From contig NZ_JYIY01000073.1 in assembly GCF_000956535.1 (NCBI RefSeq), positions 1-64,000 on the forward strand: 64,000 nt of DNA. The letters run 5' to 3'. Each line of letters begins with the position of its first letter. The first letter of the stretch is position 1. Shown here piece by piece: positions 45,440 through 56,869 of this stretch. Source of the DNA: Microbacterium ginsengisoli. Lineage in GTDB: Bacteria > Actinomycetota > Actinomycetes > Actinomycetales > Microbacteriaceae. The position numbers were made by a program, and so were the translations under genes. The notes under the pieces were generated by a model. The model was given only the letters and a program-made list of their open reading frames with translations. It was not told where the DNA came from and did no database searches.

Positions 45440-46002
45440 GTCTGCATCTCACCGGCGACGCCGCCGCCGACACCCTCCTCACCGAGCAGCCGCTGGCCCT
45501 GCTGATCGGCATGCTGCTCGACCAGCAGATCGCGATGGAGACGGCGTTCGCCGGGCCCCGCAAGATCGTCGACCGGGTCGGCACCCTGGATGCCGCGGCC
45601 CTCGCCGGGTACGACCCGGAGGAGTTCCTGGCGGCGTTCCGTCAGACGCCGGCCGTGCACCGCTTCCCCGGTTCGATGGCGGCCCGCGTGCAGGAGCTGT
45701 GCGGCATCGTGTCCCGCGACTGGGGCGGCGATGCGTCCGCCCTCTGGACCCGTGACGACCCCGACGGCGCCGAGGTGCTGCGGCGCCTGCGCACCCTCCC
45801 CGGGTTCGGCGAGCAGAAGGCGAAGATCTTCCTCGCGCTGCTCGGCAAGCAGTACGGCTTCATGGGCGCGGGGTGGCGTGAGGCATCCGCCCCCTACGGC
45901 GAGGAGGGGTCGCTGCGCTCCGTCGCCGACATCGTCTCGCCCGAGACGCTCGCGAAGGTGCGCGAGCACAAGAAGGCCATGAAGGCGGCCGCGAAGGGCT
46001 GA
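45436..46002 (+). CDS. HhH-GPD-type base excision repair protein
   Basis: Predicted 188-residue protein of the small HhH-GPD family found beside actinobacterial genes. LLDQQIAMETAFAGPRKI and the hairpin LPGFGEQKAKIFLALLGK are the key parts. It lacks a C-terminal Fe-S loop. It would remove damaged bases, but the specific lesion is unknown. Coupled to hemA by a 4-bp overlap. Confidence 0.85.
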   Translation: MSLHLTGDAAADTLLTEQPLALLIGMLLDQQIAMETAFAGPRKIVDRVGTLDAAALAGYDPEEFLAAFRQTPAVHRFPGSMAARVQELCGIVSRDWGGDASALWTRDDPDGAEVLRRLRTLPGFGEQKAKIFLALLGKQYGFMGAGWREASAPYGEEGSLRSVADIVSPETLAKVREHKKAMKAAAKG

Positions 46003-46058
46003 GCACCCATGTGAGGCTCGTCTCGCTCGATGCGAACGGCCGACCACCTCCGGCGCCC

Positions 46059-46107
46059 CGACACGACGAAGGGGGCGGATGCCGCGGCATCCGCCCCCTT
46101 CGTGTCG
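46059..46107. terminator. Bidirectional terminator built on a 36-bp palindrome
   Basis: A perfect 36-bp palindrome (46067-46102) with GGATGCCGCGGCATCC at its centre, flanked by GACAC and GTGTC arms, lies between the converging HhH-GPD and clpC genes. It would end both transcripts. The same left arm recurs after ppa at the window's right edge. Confidence 0.85.
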
Positions 46108-46112
46108 TTCGG

Positions 46113-48638
<2,526 letters not shown>

Positions 48639-48710
48639 CGTTGACTCCTCCGGCGCACTTCTGGCGCTGTACAACGAGGGTAACGACGGGGCGGATGCCG
48701 CGGCCGTTTG

Positions 48711-48725
48711 TTCGCTCGCGGCGGA
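48711..48725. promoter_or_regulatory. ClgR-like site upstream of clpC
   Basis: CGC-TCGCG-GCG fits the CGC-N5-GCG core of ClgR operators, 75 bp before the clpC ATG and about 30 bp before a minus-strand TACCCT box. ClgR activates clpC/clpP in Corynebacterium, Streptomyces and Mycobacterium. Function here is inferred. Confidence 0.45.
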
Positions 48726-48738
48726 GAGTGCCCGGGAG

Positions 48739-50205
48739 CTACTGCAGCGCCGAGGTGAGGCGCGCGAGGTTGTCGAGCACGGTGGAGCGCAGGGGCTGCC
48801 GCATCCATTCCTCGAGGGTGAGCTCACGGCTGAGATCGCGGTACATGTCCTCGACCGCGCGGAGGTCGGTGACGAACTCCTCGCCCCGCACGAGCAGGGA
48901 GATCTCGAGGTTCAGACCGAACGAGCGCATGTCCATGTTGCTCGATCCGATGACCGCGACCTCGTCGTCGATCGTGAGCGACTTGGAGTGGAGGATGAAG
49001 GGTTTGCGGTACATCCAGATCTGCACGCCCGCGCGCAGCAGCGCCTCGTAATAGCTGCGCTGCGCGTGGTACACCATCGCCTGGTCGCCCTCCTCGGAGA
49101 CGAAGAGCTCCACGTGCACGCCGCGCTGACAGGCTGTGGTGATGGCCAGCAGCAACGACTCGTCGGGCACGAAGTAGGGGCTGACGATGATGATGCGCTC
49201 GCGCGCCGCGAACAGCAGTGCGAGGAACATCTTGAGGTTGTTCTGGAACTCGAACCCCGGCCCCGACGGCACCACCTGGCAGTCGAGGGTGCCGGCGTCG
49301 CTGAGGGTGAGCCCGTCGAGCTCGAGGTAGTCGGCGAGCACCTCGTCGGTCTCGGAGTACCAGTCGCTGAGGAACACGGCGTCGATGGATGCCACGGCCG
49401 GCCCCTCGACCCGCACCATCAGGTCGACCCAGTGGAGGCCCCGACGGATGTTCTTGCGCAGGTTGTAGGTCGAGTCGGTCACGTTCTGCGATCCCGTGTA
49501 GGCGACCCGCCCGTCGACGACGAGGAGCTTGCGGTGGTTGCGCAGGTCGGGCCGCTGGTACTTGCCCTTCAGCGGCTTGACCTCGAGCATCAGATGCCAG
49601 ATCGCACCCATCTCGGTGAGGCGGCGCAGGGTGCGGCGGTAGTAGGGCTTGCCGCGGTTGGCCCAGTGGTCCAGCAGCACCCGCACGACCACGCCCCGGG
49701 AGCGCGCCTCTTCGAGCGCCGCGAAGAAGTTCTCGGTCGAGGCATCCGACTGGAAGATGTAGAACTCGACGTGCACGAACTTCTCGGCCGTGCGGATCTC
49801 CGCCGCCATCTCGTCGAGGCTCGTCTGGTAGTCGGAGGTGAGGCGGGCCGCGTTGCCGCCCGAGATCGGCAGGGCGCCGAGGTTGCGGTTGAGCCGCACG
49901 ACCGCGCGCATCCACTCGGGCGGGTCGGGTCGGGTGCGGCCGAAGTCGAGACCGGTGCTCTGCTCGCGGATGTAGTCGTTGATCGCCTGCTGCTTGCGGC
50001 GGCGCTTGCGCGGCAGGCGCGGGTTGCCGATGAGCAGGAACAGCAGCACGCCGACGATCGGGATGAAGTAGATCGCGAGCAGCCACGCCATGGCCGCGGT
50101 GGGGCGGCGGTTGCGCGGGACGACGATGATCGCGGTGACGCGCACGGTGAGGTCGACGAGGAACGTCAGCACGACCCACCATGTCGGGTCGAAGATGAAC
50201 GTCAT
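48739..50205 (-). CDS. cls: Cardiolipin synthase
   Basis: Predicted 488-residue membrane enzyme with two N-terminal helices and two phospholipase D motifs, NHRKLLVVDGRVAYTGSQN and LHSKSLTIDDEVAVIGSSN. It condenses phosphatidylglycerol species into cardiolipin. GGGAGG precedes the ATG, and a TACGCT box (50226-50231) gives a short leader. Length is standard for ClsA. Confidence 0.94.
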   Translation of the reverse strand: MTFIFDPTWWVVLTFLVDLTVRVTAIIVVPRNRRPTAAMAWLLAIYFIPIVGVLLFLLIGNPRLPRKRRRKQQAINDYIREQSTGLDFGRTRPDPPEWMRAVVRLNRNLGALPISGGNAARLTSDYQTSLDEMAAEIRTAEKFVHVEFYIFQSDASTENFFAALEEARSRGVVVRVLLDHWANRGKPYYRRTLRRLTEMGAIWHLMLEVKPLKGKYQRPDLRNHRKLLVVDGRVAYTGSQNVTDSTYNLRKNIRRGLHWVDLMVRVEGPAVASIDAVFLSDWYSETDEVLADYLELDGLTLSDAGTLDCQVVPSGPGFEFQNNLKMFLALLFAARERIIIVSPYFVPDESLLLAITTACQRGVHVELFVSEEGDQAMVYHAQRSYYEALLRAGVQIWMYRKPFILHSKSLTIDDEVAVIGSSNMDMRSFGLNLEISLLVRGEEFVTDLRAVEDMYRDLSRELTLEEWMRQPLRSTVLDNLARLTSALQ

Positions 50206-50225
50206 CAGGCCCTCCCAGTGGCACC

Positions 50226-50231
50226 AGCGTA
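50226..50231 (-). promoter_or_regulatory. -10 box of cls promoter
   Basis: TACGCT on the minus strand, about 20 bp before the cls ATG, with GGGAGG between. Confidence 0.4.
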
Positions 50232-50298
50232 GTGGGCGGCGGCGACAGCTCCGCCGTCATGAAGCGGCGGCGAGCCGGCTACCCGGCGGGACGGGAGC

Positions 50299-50484
50299 TC
50301 AGCTGTCGGCGGGGGTGACCGGCGGCAGGCCGCGCTTCGCGCGCTCCTCCGCCTCGATGCGCGCGTAGACCTTGCGCTCGGTGCGGTCCATGCGCACGAT
50401 CCCCCGCAGGATGACGAAGAAGATGAAGGACACCACGATGGTCGGGCCGATCGACCAGACGATGGCGAGCCAGTAGTTGTCCAC
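50299..50484 (-). CDS. Small single-helix membrane protein
   Basis: Predicted 61-residue protein with one hydrophobic helix (IVWSIGPTIVVSFIFFVILRGI) and a charged, helical C-terminus. The GTG start lies six bases after TACGAT, a leaderless arrangement, which supports this short frame. It lies upstream of cls. No function known. Confidence 0.7.
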   Translation of the reverse strand: MDNYWLAIVWSIGPTIVVSFIFFVILRGIVRMDRTERKVYARIEAEERAKRGLPPVTPADS

Positions 50485-50490
50485 GGGGTC

Positions 50491-50496
50491 ATCGTA
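50491..50496 (-). promoter_or_regulatory. -10 box of leaderless small-protein promoter
   Basis: TACGAT on the minus strand, six bases, then GTG at 50484. Confidence 0.55.
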
Positions 50497-50533
50497 CGCG
50501 CGCCGGGTGGGAGAACGCCGCCTCCTCCCGAAC

Positions 50534-50560
50534 CGGGCGGATGCCGCGGCATCCGGCCCG
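50534..50560. terminator. Hairpin from GGATGCCGCGGCATCC palindrome
   Basis: The full 16-bp palindrome, extended by GC pairs with a single bulge, lies between divergent genes (61-residue protein and DUF4192). Termination is not needed between divergent genes, so it may have another role; it is listed by structure. Confidence 0.4.
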
Positions 50561-50619
50561 CTCTGCACAATCCGCGCCCGCGGCGCCCGCCCCTCGGCGC
50601 ACCCCGCGAAGGTCGAGAG

Positions 50620-51663
50620 ATGACCGAGATCGTGCGGGCCGCGGGTGCGGCGCAGTTCCTCTCCTTCGTGCCGCGGCTGGCCGGCATCACGCCCGTGCGG
50701 AGCGTGGTCGCGGTGCCGTTCACCGGGCGGCGCACGATGGGTCTGATGCGGCTCGACCTGCCCGGCGCGGGACACGCCGGTGAACGGGCGTTCGCCGCGA
50801 CCCTCGTCGGACTGCTGTGCCGCATCGAGGGGGCGACGGCCGCGGCGATCGTGATCTACGCGGACGAGGCGACGCGGGACGCGCCGCGCCGCCCGCTCGT
50901 GCGGGCGATCGAGCAGCGCATGGAAGCCGCGGGCCTGCCCGTGCACGACGCGCTGTGGGTCGGTGCCCGGCGCTGGGGCCGCTACGGCGACCCGTCTGTC
51001 GGCGGAGCGCGCGCCGAGGTGATGACGGGTGCGTACGAGGGCGGCCTCGCCGCCGACGCAGTTCCGCCCGACCTCGAACCGCCATTCGTCGACGCCGTGC
51101 GACACGAGCTCGGCCGACCGATGGCCGTTCCAGTTGCGCTGCGCGAGGATGTGCCCGCCTTCTTCGAGCGGATGCTCGCCGACGACGACCAGGATGCCGC
51201 GGCCACCGCAGCGCTCGTGTGGGCGCTGGATCGTCCGGCGCTGCGAGACGTGGGCCTGCTGACCTGGTGCGACGGCGTCGACCGCGGCGACCAGGCCGTG
51301 CGCGCGCAGCTCGACTGGGAGGCGGACGTGGCCTATCCGATGTCGCTCGCCCGGCGCATGTGGGGTGAGGGACCGCGCCCCGATCCGCCGCGGCTGCTGC
51401 GGGCGCTGGCGGTGGCCCGCCGGGCGGCGGCCGCCGCGCCGCCCGCGCACCGCGCCGGCGCGCTCGCGACCTGCGCGTGGCTGTCGTGGGCGCTCGGGCG
51501 CTCGAGCCACGCCGACGGCTACGTGCGCGCGGCGCGGGAGCACGAGGCATCCCACGGACTCGCCGACATCGTCGGACGCTTCGTGGCCGCCGGGCACCTG
51601 CCCGACTGGGCGTTCCGCGGGCGCGCCGAACGCGCCCTCGCGGCCCAGGAGCCGGTTACTTGA
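50620..51663 (+). CDS. DUF4192 domain-containing protein
   Basis: Predicted 347-residue protein of the actinobacterial DUF4192 family, with AAQFLSFVPRLAGITPVRSVVAVPF at the start (here shortened to the motif LAGITPVRSVV) and DALWVGARRWGRY mid-protein. Function unknown. GAAGG precedes the ATG. Its stop overlaps that of lysS by 8 bp on the other strand. Confidence 0.85.
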   Translation: MTEIVRAAGAAQFLSFVPRLAGITPVRSVVAVPFTGRRTMGLMRLDLPGAGHAGERAFAATLVGLLCRIEGATAAAIVIYADEATRDAPRRPLVRAIEQRMEAAGLPVHDALWVGARRWGRYGDPSVGGARAEVMTGAYEGGLAADAVPPDLEPPFVDAVRHELGRPMAVPVALREDVPAFFERMLADDDQDAAATAALVWALDRPALRDVGLLTWCDGVDRGDQAVRAQLDWEADVAYPMSLARRMWGEGPRPDPPRLLRALAVARRAAAAAPPAHRAGALATCAWLSWALGRSSHADGYVRAAREHEASHGLADIVGRFVAAGHLPDWAFRGRAERALAAQEPVT

Positions 51664-53179
51664 CGAGTGGGAAGAGGATCGTCTCGCGGATGCCGAGACC
51701 GGTGATCGCCATCAGCAGACGGTCGATGCCCATGCCCATGCCGCCCATCGGGGGCATGCCGTGCTCCATCGCCCGCAGGAACTCCTCGTCGATGCGCATC
51801 GCCTCATCGTCGCCGCGGGCGGCGAGCTTCGCCTGCTCGACGAACCGCTCCCGCTGGATGACCGGGTCGATGAGCTCGGAGTATCCCGTCGCGAGCTCGA
51901 AGCCGCGCACGTACAGATCCCACTTCTCGACGACCCCGGCGATCGACCGGTGCTCGCGCACGAGGGGGCTGGTGTCGAGCGGGAAGTCCATCACGAAGGT
52001 CGGCCGGGTGAGCCCGCCCTTCACGAAGTGCTCCCACAGCTCCTCGACCCATTTGCCGTGCGTCTCGTGCGCGGGAGCGTCGACACCGGTGGCGGCACCG
52101 ATCGCGCGCAGGTCGTCGAGCGACGTCGCGGGGGTGACCTCGCGACCCGCGGCGGCCGACAGCGAGTCGTACATCGAGATGCGGTCCCACTCGCCGCCGA
52201 GGTCGTAGACGGTGCCGTCGGCCCAGGTGACCGTGGTGGAGCCCGCCACGGCGACGGCCGCGTTCTGGATGAGCTCCTGGGTGAGGTCGGCGATGCCGTT
52301 GTAGTCGGTGTAGGACTGGTAGGCCTCGAGCATCGCAAACTCGGGGCTGTGGGTCGAGTCGGCGCCCTCGTTGCGGAAGTTGCGGTTGATCTCGAACACC
52401 CGGTCGAGCCCGCCGACGACGGCGCGCTTGAGGAAGAGCTCGGGCGCGATGCGCAGGTAGAGCTCGGTGTCGAACGCGTTCGAGTGCGTCACGAACGGGC
52501 GGGCGCTCGCGCCGCCGTGCTGCACCTGCAGCATCGGGGTCTCGACCTCGATGAACTCGTGCGCCGAGAAGGTCTGCCGCAGGCTGGCATTCACTGTCGA
52601 GCGGGCGCGCACGGTGTGGCGGGCCTGGTCGCGCACGATGAGGTCGAGGAAGCGCGACCGCACGCGGGTCTCCTCGCTCAGCTCGGAGTGCAGGTTCGGC
52701 AGCGGCAGCAGCGCCTTCGCGGCGATTGCCCAGTCGGTGACCATGATCGACAGTTCACCGCGGCGGCTGGAGATGACCTCGCCCGAGACGAAGACGTGAT
52801 CGCCGAGATCGACGAGCTCCTTCCAGCGCTGCAGCGCATCCTCGCCGACCGAGGCCAGCGACACCATCGCCTGGATGCGGCTGCCGTCGCCCGACTGCAG
52901 CGACGCGAAGCAGAGCTTGCCGGTGTTGCGGCTGAAGACCACGCGGCCCGCGACACCCGCGACCACGCCCGTCTGCGTGTCGGGCTCGAGCTCGCCGAAC
53001 CGGGCGCGCAGCGCGGGGATGGTGTCGGTCACCGGAACCGTGACGGGATAGGCGCCGCCCGCGGCATCCGCTCGTTCGGCGATGAGCCGCTCACGCTTGG
53101 CGAGACGCACCGCTTTCTGCTCGAAGACATCGTCGTCGAACTCATCGGCGGGCGCGGGCTGAGCGTGCTGCTCGGTCAT
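51656..53179 (-). CDS. lysS: Lysyl-tRNA synthetase, class II
   Basis: Predicted 507-residue enzyme with an OB-fold anticodon domain and a class II core. Motif 2 is FEINRNFRNEG...THSPEF, motif 3 is GMGMGIDRLLM. GAGGAG precedes the ATG at 53179. It is the last gene of a folate/PH-domain run, 32 bp after the SUMF1-like gene, and has its own possible -10 (TAGACT). Confidence 0.96.
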   Translation of the reverse strand: MTEQHAQPAPADEFDDDVFEQKAVRLAKRERLIAERADAAGGAYPVTVPVTDTIPALRARFGELEPDTQTGVVAGVAGRVVFSRNTGKLCFASLQSGDGSRIQAMVSLASVGEDALQRWKELVDLGDHVFVSGEVISSRRGELSIMVTDWAIAAKALLPLPNLHSELSEETRVRSRFLDLIVRDQARHTVRARSTVNASLRQTFSAHEFIEVETPMLQVQHGGASARPFVTHSNAFDTELYLRIAPELFLKRAVVGGLDRVFEINRNFRNEGADSTHSPEFAMLEAYQSYTDYNGIADLTQELIQNAAVAVAGSTTVTWADGTVYDLGGEWDRISMYDSLSAAAGREVTPATSLDDLRAIGAATGVDAPAHETHGKWVEELWEHFVKGGLTRPTFVMDFPLDTSPLVREHRSIAGVVEKWDLYVRGFELATGYSELIDPVIQRERFVEQAKLAARGDDEAMRIDEEFLRAMEHGMPPMGGMGMGIDRLLMAITGLGIRETILFPLVK

Positions 53180-53208
53180 GACGGGGGCTCCTCGGAAAGT
53201 CGCCGCCA

Positions 53209-53214
53209 AGTCTA
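53209..53214 (-). promoter_or_regulatory. Putative -10 box of lysS
   Basis: TAGACT on the minus strand, about 30 bp before the lysS ATG, overlapping the SUMF1-like stop. Confidence 0.4.
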
Positions 53215-53883
53215 TCGGCGGCGGCCGCGCCCCTCGGGGGCGGGCCCCGGGCCCCGAGCCGCGCGGAACCCGACATCATCGAATGCCGCGCTCGCGCGGG
53301 CGCCGCGACGCACGTCCGCGCGCACGTTCAGCGGCCCGTCGGTGAACCCGCCACCGCGGAACACGCGCCCCGCGCCCGGGTCCTCCGGGTCGAACGGATC
53401 CCAGCACCACTCCCACACGTTGCCGAGGGTGTCGAACAGCCCGTGGAGATTCGGATGCCTCCCGCCGACGTCCGCGGGGGCGCGCAAGCCGTCGGCGGCG
53501 GTGTACGCGACCTCGGCGAGCGGGCCGTACTGCGCCGCCGGAGACCCCGCGCGGCACGCGTACTCCCACTCGGTCTCGGTCGGAAGCCGGTAGCCGTCGG
53601 CGGTGCCGTCCCACCGCACCTCGTCGCCGTCGATCCGGTAGGCGGGGTCGAGCCCCTCCCACTCCGACGCCGCATTGCACCAGCGCACCGCCCGCTGCCA
53701 GCTCACCTCGACCGCGGGCCGGCGCGGATGCCGGGAAAGAACCCCGAGAAGCTCGGCGAGCTCCTCCTCGGTGACGGCGAACACCCCGATCTCGAACGGG
53801 GCCACCTCGACCGTCTCGCGGGCATGGCCCACCCGGCGTATCAGGGTGCCACCCTCGATCGCGGCGAGCTCGATGTCGCGCAC
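53212..53883 (-). CDS. SUMF1/FGE-domain protein without catalytic cysteines
   Basis: Predicted 223-residue protein of the formylglycine-generating-enzyme fold: RLPTETEWEYACRAG, LFDTLGNVWEWCWD, RVFRGGGFTD and DVGFRAARG. The two active-site cysteines of FGE in the C-terminal region are missing, so it is not a sulfatase-activating enzyme; many SUMF1 proteins bind or modify other partners. GTG start 3 bp after the DUF2520 gene stop. Function unknown. Confidence 0.83.
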   Translation of the reverse strand: MRDIELAAIEGGTLIRRVGHARETVEVAPFEIGVFAVTEEELAELLGVLSRHPRRPAVEVSWQRAVRWCNAASEWEGLDPAYRIDGDEVRWDGTADGYRLPTETEWEYACRAGSPAAQYGPLAEVAYTAADGLRAPADVGGRHPNLHGLFDTLGNVWEWCWDPFDPEDPGAGRVFRGGGFTDGPLNVRADVRRGARASAAFDDVGFRAARGPGPAPEGRGRRR

Positions 53884-53886
53884 GGG

Positions 53887-54636
53887 TCAGTCGCGATCGG
53901 CGTCGACCGGGGCGTCGTTGTGCTCGTCACCGGCGTCGCCTCGCACCTCGAGGGTCGGGGTGCGGTCGATCAGCGCCTGGTCGATGGTCGAGCGGACGAG
54001 TGCCGACAGGTATCGACCCGGGCTCTCGACGCCGACGGCGCTGAGCAGCCCGGTCGCCTGCCGCACGATCGAATCGGAGAACGCGGTCGCGGTGGCGATG
54101 GCCTCCGCGTAGGCGGGCCGGTCGGCCTCCGCGACGACCACGGGTTCGCAGCCGATCTCGACGGCGAGCGCCTGGGCGATCGGCAGCACGGCCGCCGGCG
54201 CCGTCACCGCCGCGTACGCGGCCGCGAGCTGCTTCAGGTCTATCGAGGTGCCGCTGAACGAGATCGCCGGGTGCACAGCCAGCGGGATCGCCCCCGACCG
54301 CGCCGCGGGAGTGAGCACCTCGATGCCGTAGGCGGGGTCCGTGTGCAGCACGAGCTGGCCGGGCTGCCAGGCGCCGACCTCGGCGAGTCCCGCGACGAGG
54401 CCGGGCAGCTCCTCGCGCGGCACCGCGATCACCACGAGCTCGGCGCGGCGCACCACGTCCTGCGTCTCAAGCACGGGAACCCCGGGCAGCACCGCGTCGA
54501 CCCGATCGGGGTCGGAGCCCGCCGTGATGCCGATCACCGCGTGACCCGCCCCACCGAGCGCCGCACCGATCACGGGGCCGACCCGGCCCGCGCCGATGAT
54601 CCCGACGCCCAGGCGTCCGTCCCGTGCCGTGCTCAT
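53887..54636 (-). CDS. Rossmann-like and DUF2520 domain protein
   Basis: Predicted 249-residue protein with an N-terminal Rossmann domain (GVGIIGAGRVGPVIG) and a C-terminal helical DUF2520 domain (HPAISFSGT, DRPAYAEA). Resembles ketopantoate or pyrroline-5-carboxylate reductase-like folds and is often near panC in Actinobacteria. Enzymatic role unproven. Overlaps the PH gene by 4 bp. Confidence 0.85.
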   Translation of the reverse strand: MSTARDGRLGVGIIGAGRVGPVIGAALGGAGHAVIGITAGSDPDRVDAVLPGVPVLETQDVVRRAELVVIAVPREELPGLVAGLAEVGAWQPGQLVLHTDPAYGIEVLTPAARSGAIPLAVHPAISFSGTSIDLKQLAAAYAAVTAPAAVLPIAQALAVEIGCEPVVVAEADRPAYAEAIATATAFSDSIVRQATGLLSAVGVESPGRYLSALVRSTIDQALIDRTPTLEVRGDAGDEHNDAPVDADRD

Positions 54637-56264
54637 GCGTGCGACTCCTCCCGCTCTGTCGCGGCCGCCACCGTATCAGGTGCCGCCGCGCGGGCGGCGA
54701 CGTCACCGGCGAGGGATGCCGCGGCATCCGCGTCGATCGCGCCGAGCCGCGTGCGCACGTGCCCGCGCACCGTCACCACCCGCACCCGCGCGACACCGAA
54801 CGCGCGGTCGATCGGCCCCTGTGCGAGCTCGACCCCCTGCGCACGACCGAGCGGGAACAGCGCCGCCGAGCGGGCGAGGAAACCGCGGCGGAAGGTCACC
54901 ACGCGGGAACCGAGCGCGAACCCGTTGCGCCGCCACGCGAGGGGGCGCAACAGTCGGGCGCGCCGAGGGGTCGTCGTGAAGCCGCCGGCGGCGCGGGCGT
55001 GCGCGGCATCCGTCATCGTGTCGAGCTCGTGCGCGCTCAGCCACGGCAGCAGCAGGGCGACCACGCGCTTCGCATCGTCGAGGGTGCCCACCGGCATCAC
55101 CCGCGCGAACGCCTCGGCGCGCTGCTCGCCGTGGCGGGTGCCCGAGATGCGGGTGACGGTGACCGTCCACCAGCCCGTTCCGCGCCACAGCACCGACTGC
55201 GAGATCGCGACCGCGTGCACGCGCCCCGGTGGAATCGTCTCGGTCACGGTGGTCAGGACGCCGTACGTCACCCGCACGCCGTGGGGCGTCGGCACGATCG
55301 CGTAGCGCAGCGCCCGCACCACGTGCCGCACGGCATATCCGCCGTAGCCGAGGATGAACGGCAGCGCGAGGAACAGCCCCGGCGGGAACCACAGCGCGCC
55401 CGCCACGATCACCGCTGTCGACCCGATCAGCCACCACACCGTGTCGTCGCTGAGCACCTGCGCCCCGATGAGGCGCAGCGGTGTGACGTGCACGACCGAC
55501 TCGCCGCGGTCGGGCGCGGGCTCCGCCCCGAAGACCAGACCCGTCAGACCGTCGCCCACTGCCGCGCGCGCCGAGGCCAGGCGGCCGGCGTGCGGGCCGG
55601 AGCCCGCAGCATCCGTCTCGGCCCGCACGCCCGAGGCGAGGCGCAGGATGTCGCGGCGCACCGCCTCGGCCGACCGCGTCGACAGGTACGACAGCTCCAC
55701 GTTGGAGTCGAGGCCGGCGCCCATCACCTCGAGCTTCGCCATGCCGACCAGGCGCGCGACGAGCGGGCGGGTGAGGTTCACGCCCTGCACGCGGTCGAGC
55801 GGGGCACGGCGGTGCGAGCGGAACAGCACGCCCCGGCGCACCTCGACGTCGGCGGCCGTGACCCGGAACGTGTGGAAACGCCACGACAGCGCGAACAGCC
55901 CGACGAGCAGCAGCGCGACGACGATCGCGCCGAGCAGCACGAGGAAGACCAGATTGTGGGCGAACACGTAGTCGACGGGATCCCGCGGGTCGTCGGCCGG
56001 CGGATGCGGCCCCGGCGCGAACATCGGCACCACGAACGCGAGCAGGCGCTCGCGCAGGTTCGCGATGAGCACGCCCGCGACAACCACGACGACCAGCCCG
56101 CCGCGGAAGACGGGCGTCAGCGGGTGCAGCCGGTGCCACGCGCCATCCGTGAGCACCGATCCCGAGAGCGCTGCCGCCGGGTCGGGTCGCGGGTCGCCGT
56201 GAGCGCCGGCGGACACCCCCTCGACCGCACCGCCCTGGTCGCCCGCCTCGACGGGATCGCTCAC
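54633..56264 (-). CDS. PH-domain membrane protein (YdbT-like)
   Basis: Predicted 543-residue membrane protein with three repeated bacterial PH (bPH2) units, each after a pair of membrane helices; the repeats open with RAPLDRVQGVNL, IPPGRVHAVAI and LGRAQGVELAQGP. It matches YdbT of Bacillus. With the upstream YdbS-like gene (4-bp overlap) it forms an envelope pair of unknown role, in some Firmicutes tied to resistance against bacteriocins. Confidence 0.85.
   Translation of the reverse strand: MSDPVEAGDQGGAVEGVSAGAHGDPRPDPAAALSGSVLTDGAWHRLHPLTPVFRGGLVVVVVAGVLIANLRERLLAFVVPMFAPGPHPPADDPRDPVDYVFAHNLVFLVLLGAIVVALLLVGLFALSWRFHTFRVTAADVEVRRGVLFRSHRRAPLDRVQGVNLTRPLVARLVGMAKLEVMGAGLDSNVELSYLSTRSAEAVRRDILRLASGVRAETDAAGSGPHAGRLASARAAVGDGLTGLVFGAEPAPDRGESVVHVTPLRLIGAQVLSDDTVWWLIGSTAVIVAGALWFPPGLFLALPFILGYGGYAVRHVVRALRYAIVPTPHGVRVTYGVLTTVTETIPPGRVHAVAISQSVLWRGTGWWTVTVTRISGTRHGEQRAEAFARVMPVGTLDDAKRVVALLLPWLSAHELDTMTDAAHARAAGGFTTTPRRARLLRPLAWRRNGFALGSRVVTFRRGFLARSAALFPLGRAQGVELAQGPIDRAFGVARVRVVTVRGHVRTRLGAIDADAAASLAGDVAARAAAPDTVAAATEREESHA
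54714..54729. repeat. Intragenic copy of GGATGCCGCGGCATCC palindrome
   Basis: A full 16-bp palindrome near the 3' end of the YdbT-like gene. Same word as at 26888, 46077 and 50539. Confidence 0.7.
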
Positions 56265-56869
56265 AGCGGTGTCCGGCGCTGCTCGGCGAGCTCGATCAGC
56301 GCGTCGCGCAGCAGCTCGGCGGCCTCCTGCCGCAGCCCCGGCAGCACGACGCTGCCGGTCGAGGCGGCGCTGACGAGCTTCACCTGCGCGATGCTGAACG
56401 CCCGGTCGAGCGGACCGTGGGCGATGTCGACGAGCTGCAGCCGCCCGTAGGGCACAGCGAGCTCGCGCTGCAGCAGGATGCCCCGCCGCACGACGATGTC
56501 ATCGGCGCGCAGGCGGTAGCCCCACGACCGCAGGCGTCGCGGCAGGATCGCCGCCCACACGACCAGCACGACGACGAGCACACCGCCCACGGGATACGGC
56601 CACCACGCGCCCGTCCAGATGCCGAGAACAACGGATGCCCCCACCACCGCAACGGTCCACAGCGCGAGCTCGATCAGCTCGGTCCTGAGGTAGGGCCGCG
56701 CAAGCCGATGCCACGGTGCGGGATCCGCGGCATCCGTGCCTGTCAGCCAGCCGCGGCGCGGCGCACCGACCGGCGCGAAAGTGCCCCTATCGAGCACCTC
56801 GGCGTCGAGGCCCGGCTCAATGACGGTGCGGCTCGATCGCGGGAGCGCCGGGTCCGGAGTCGTCGTCAT
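56261..56869 (-). CDS. PH-domain membrane protein (YdbS-like)
   Basis: Predicted 202-residue protein with two membrane helices and one bPH2 unit (VPYGRLQLVDIAHGPLDRAFSIAQV). The ATG has GGAAGGA seven bases before it, so it was chosen although it overlaps the DUF3180 gene by 53 bp. It pairs with the YdbT-like gene. Confidence 0.85.
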   Translation of the reverse strand: MTTTPDPALPRSSRTVIEPGLDAEVLDRGTFAPVGAPRRGWLTGTDAADPAPWHRLARPYLRTELIELALWTVAVVGASVVLGIWTGAWWPYPVGGVLVVVLVVWAAILPRRLRSWGYRLRADDIVVRRGILLQRELAVPYGRLQLVDIAHGPLDRAFSIAQVKLVSAASTGSVVLPGLRQEAAELLRDALIELAEQRRTPL

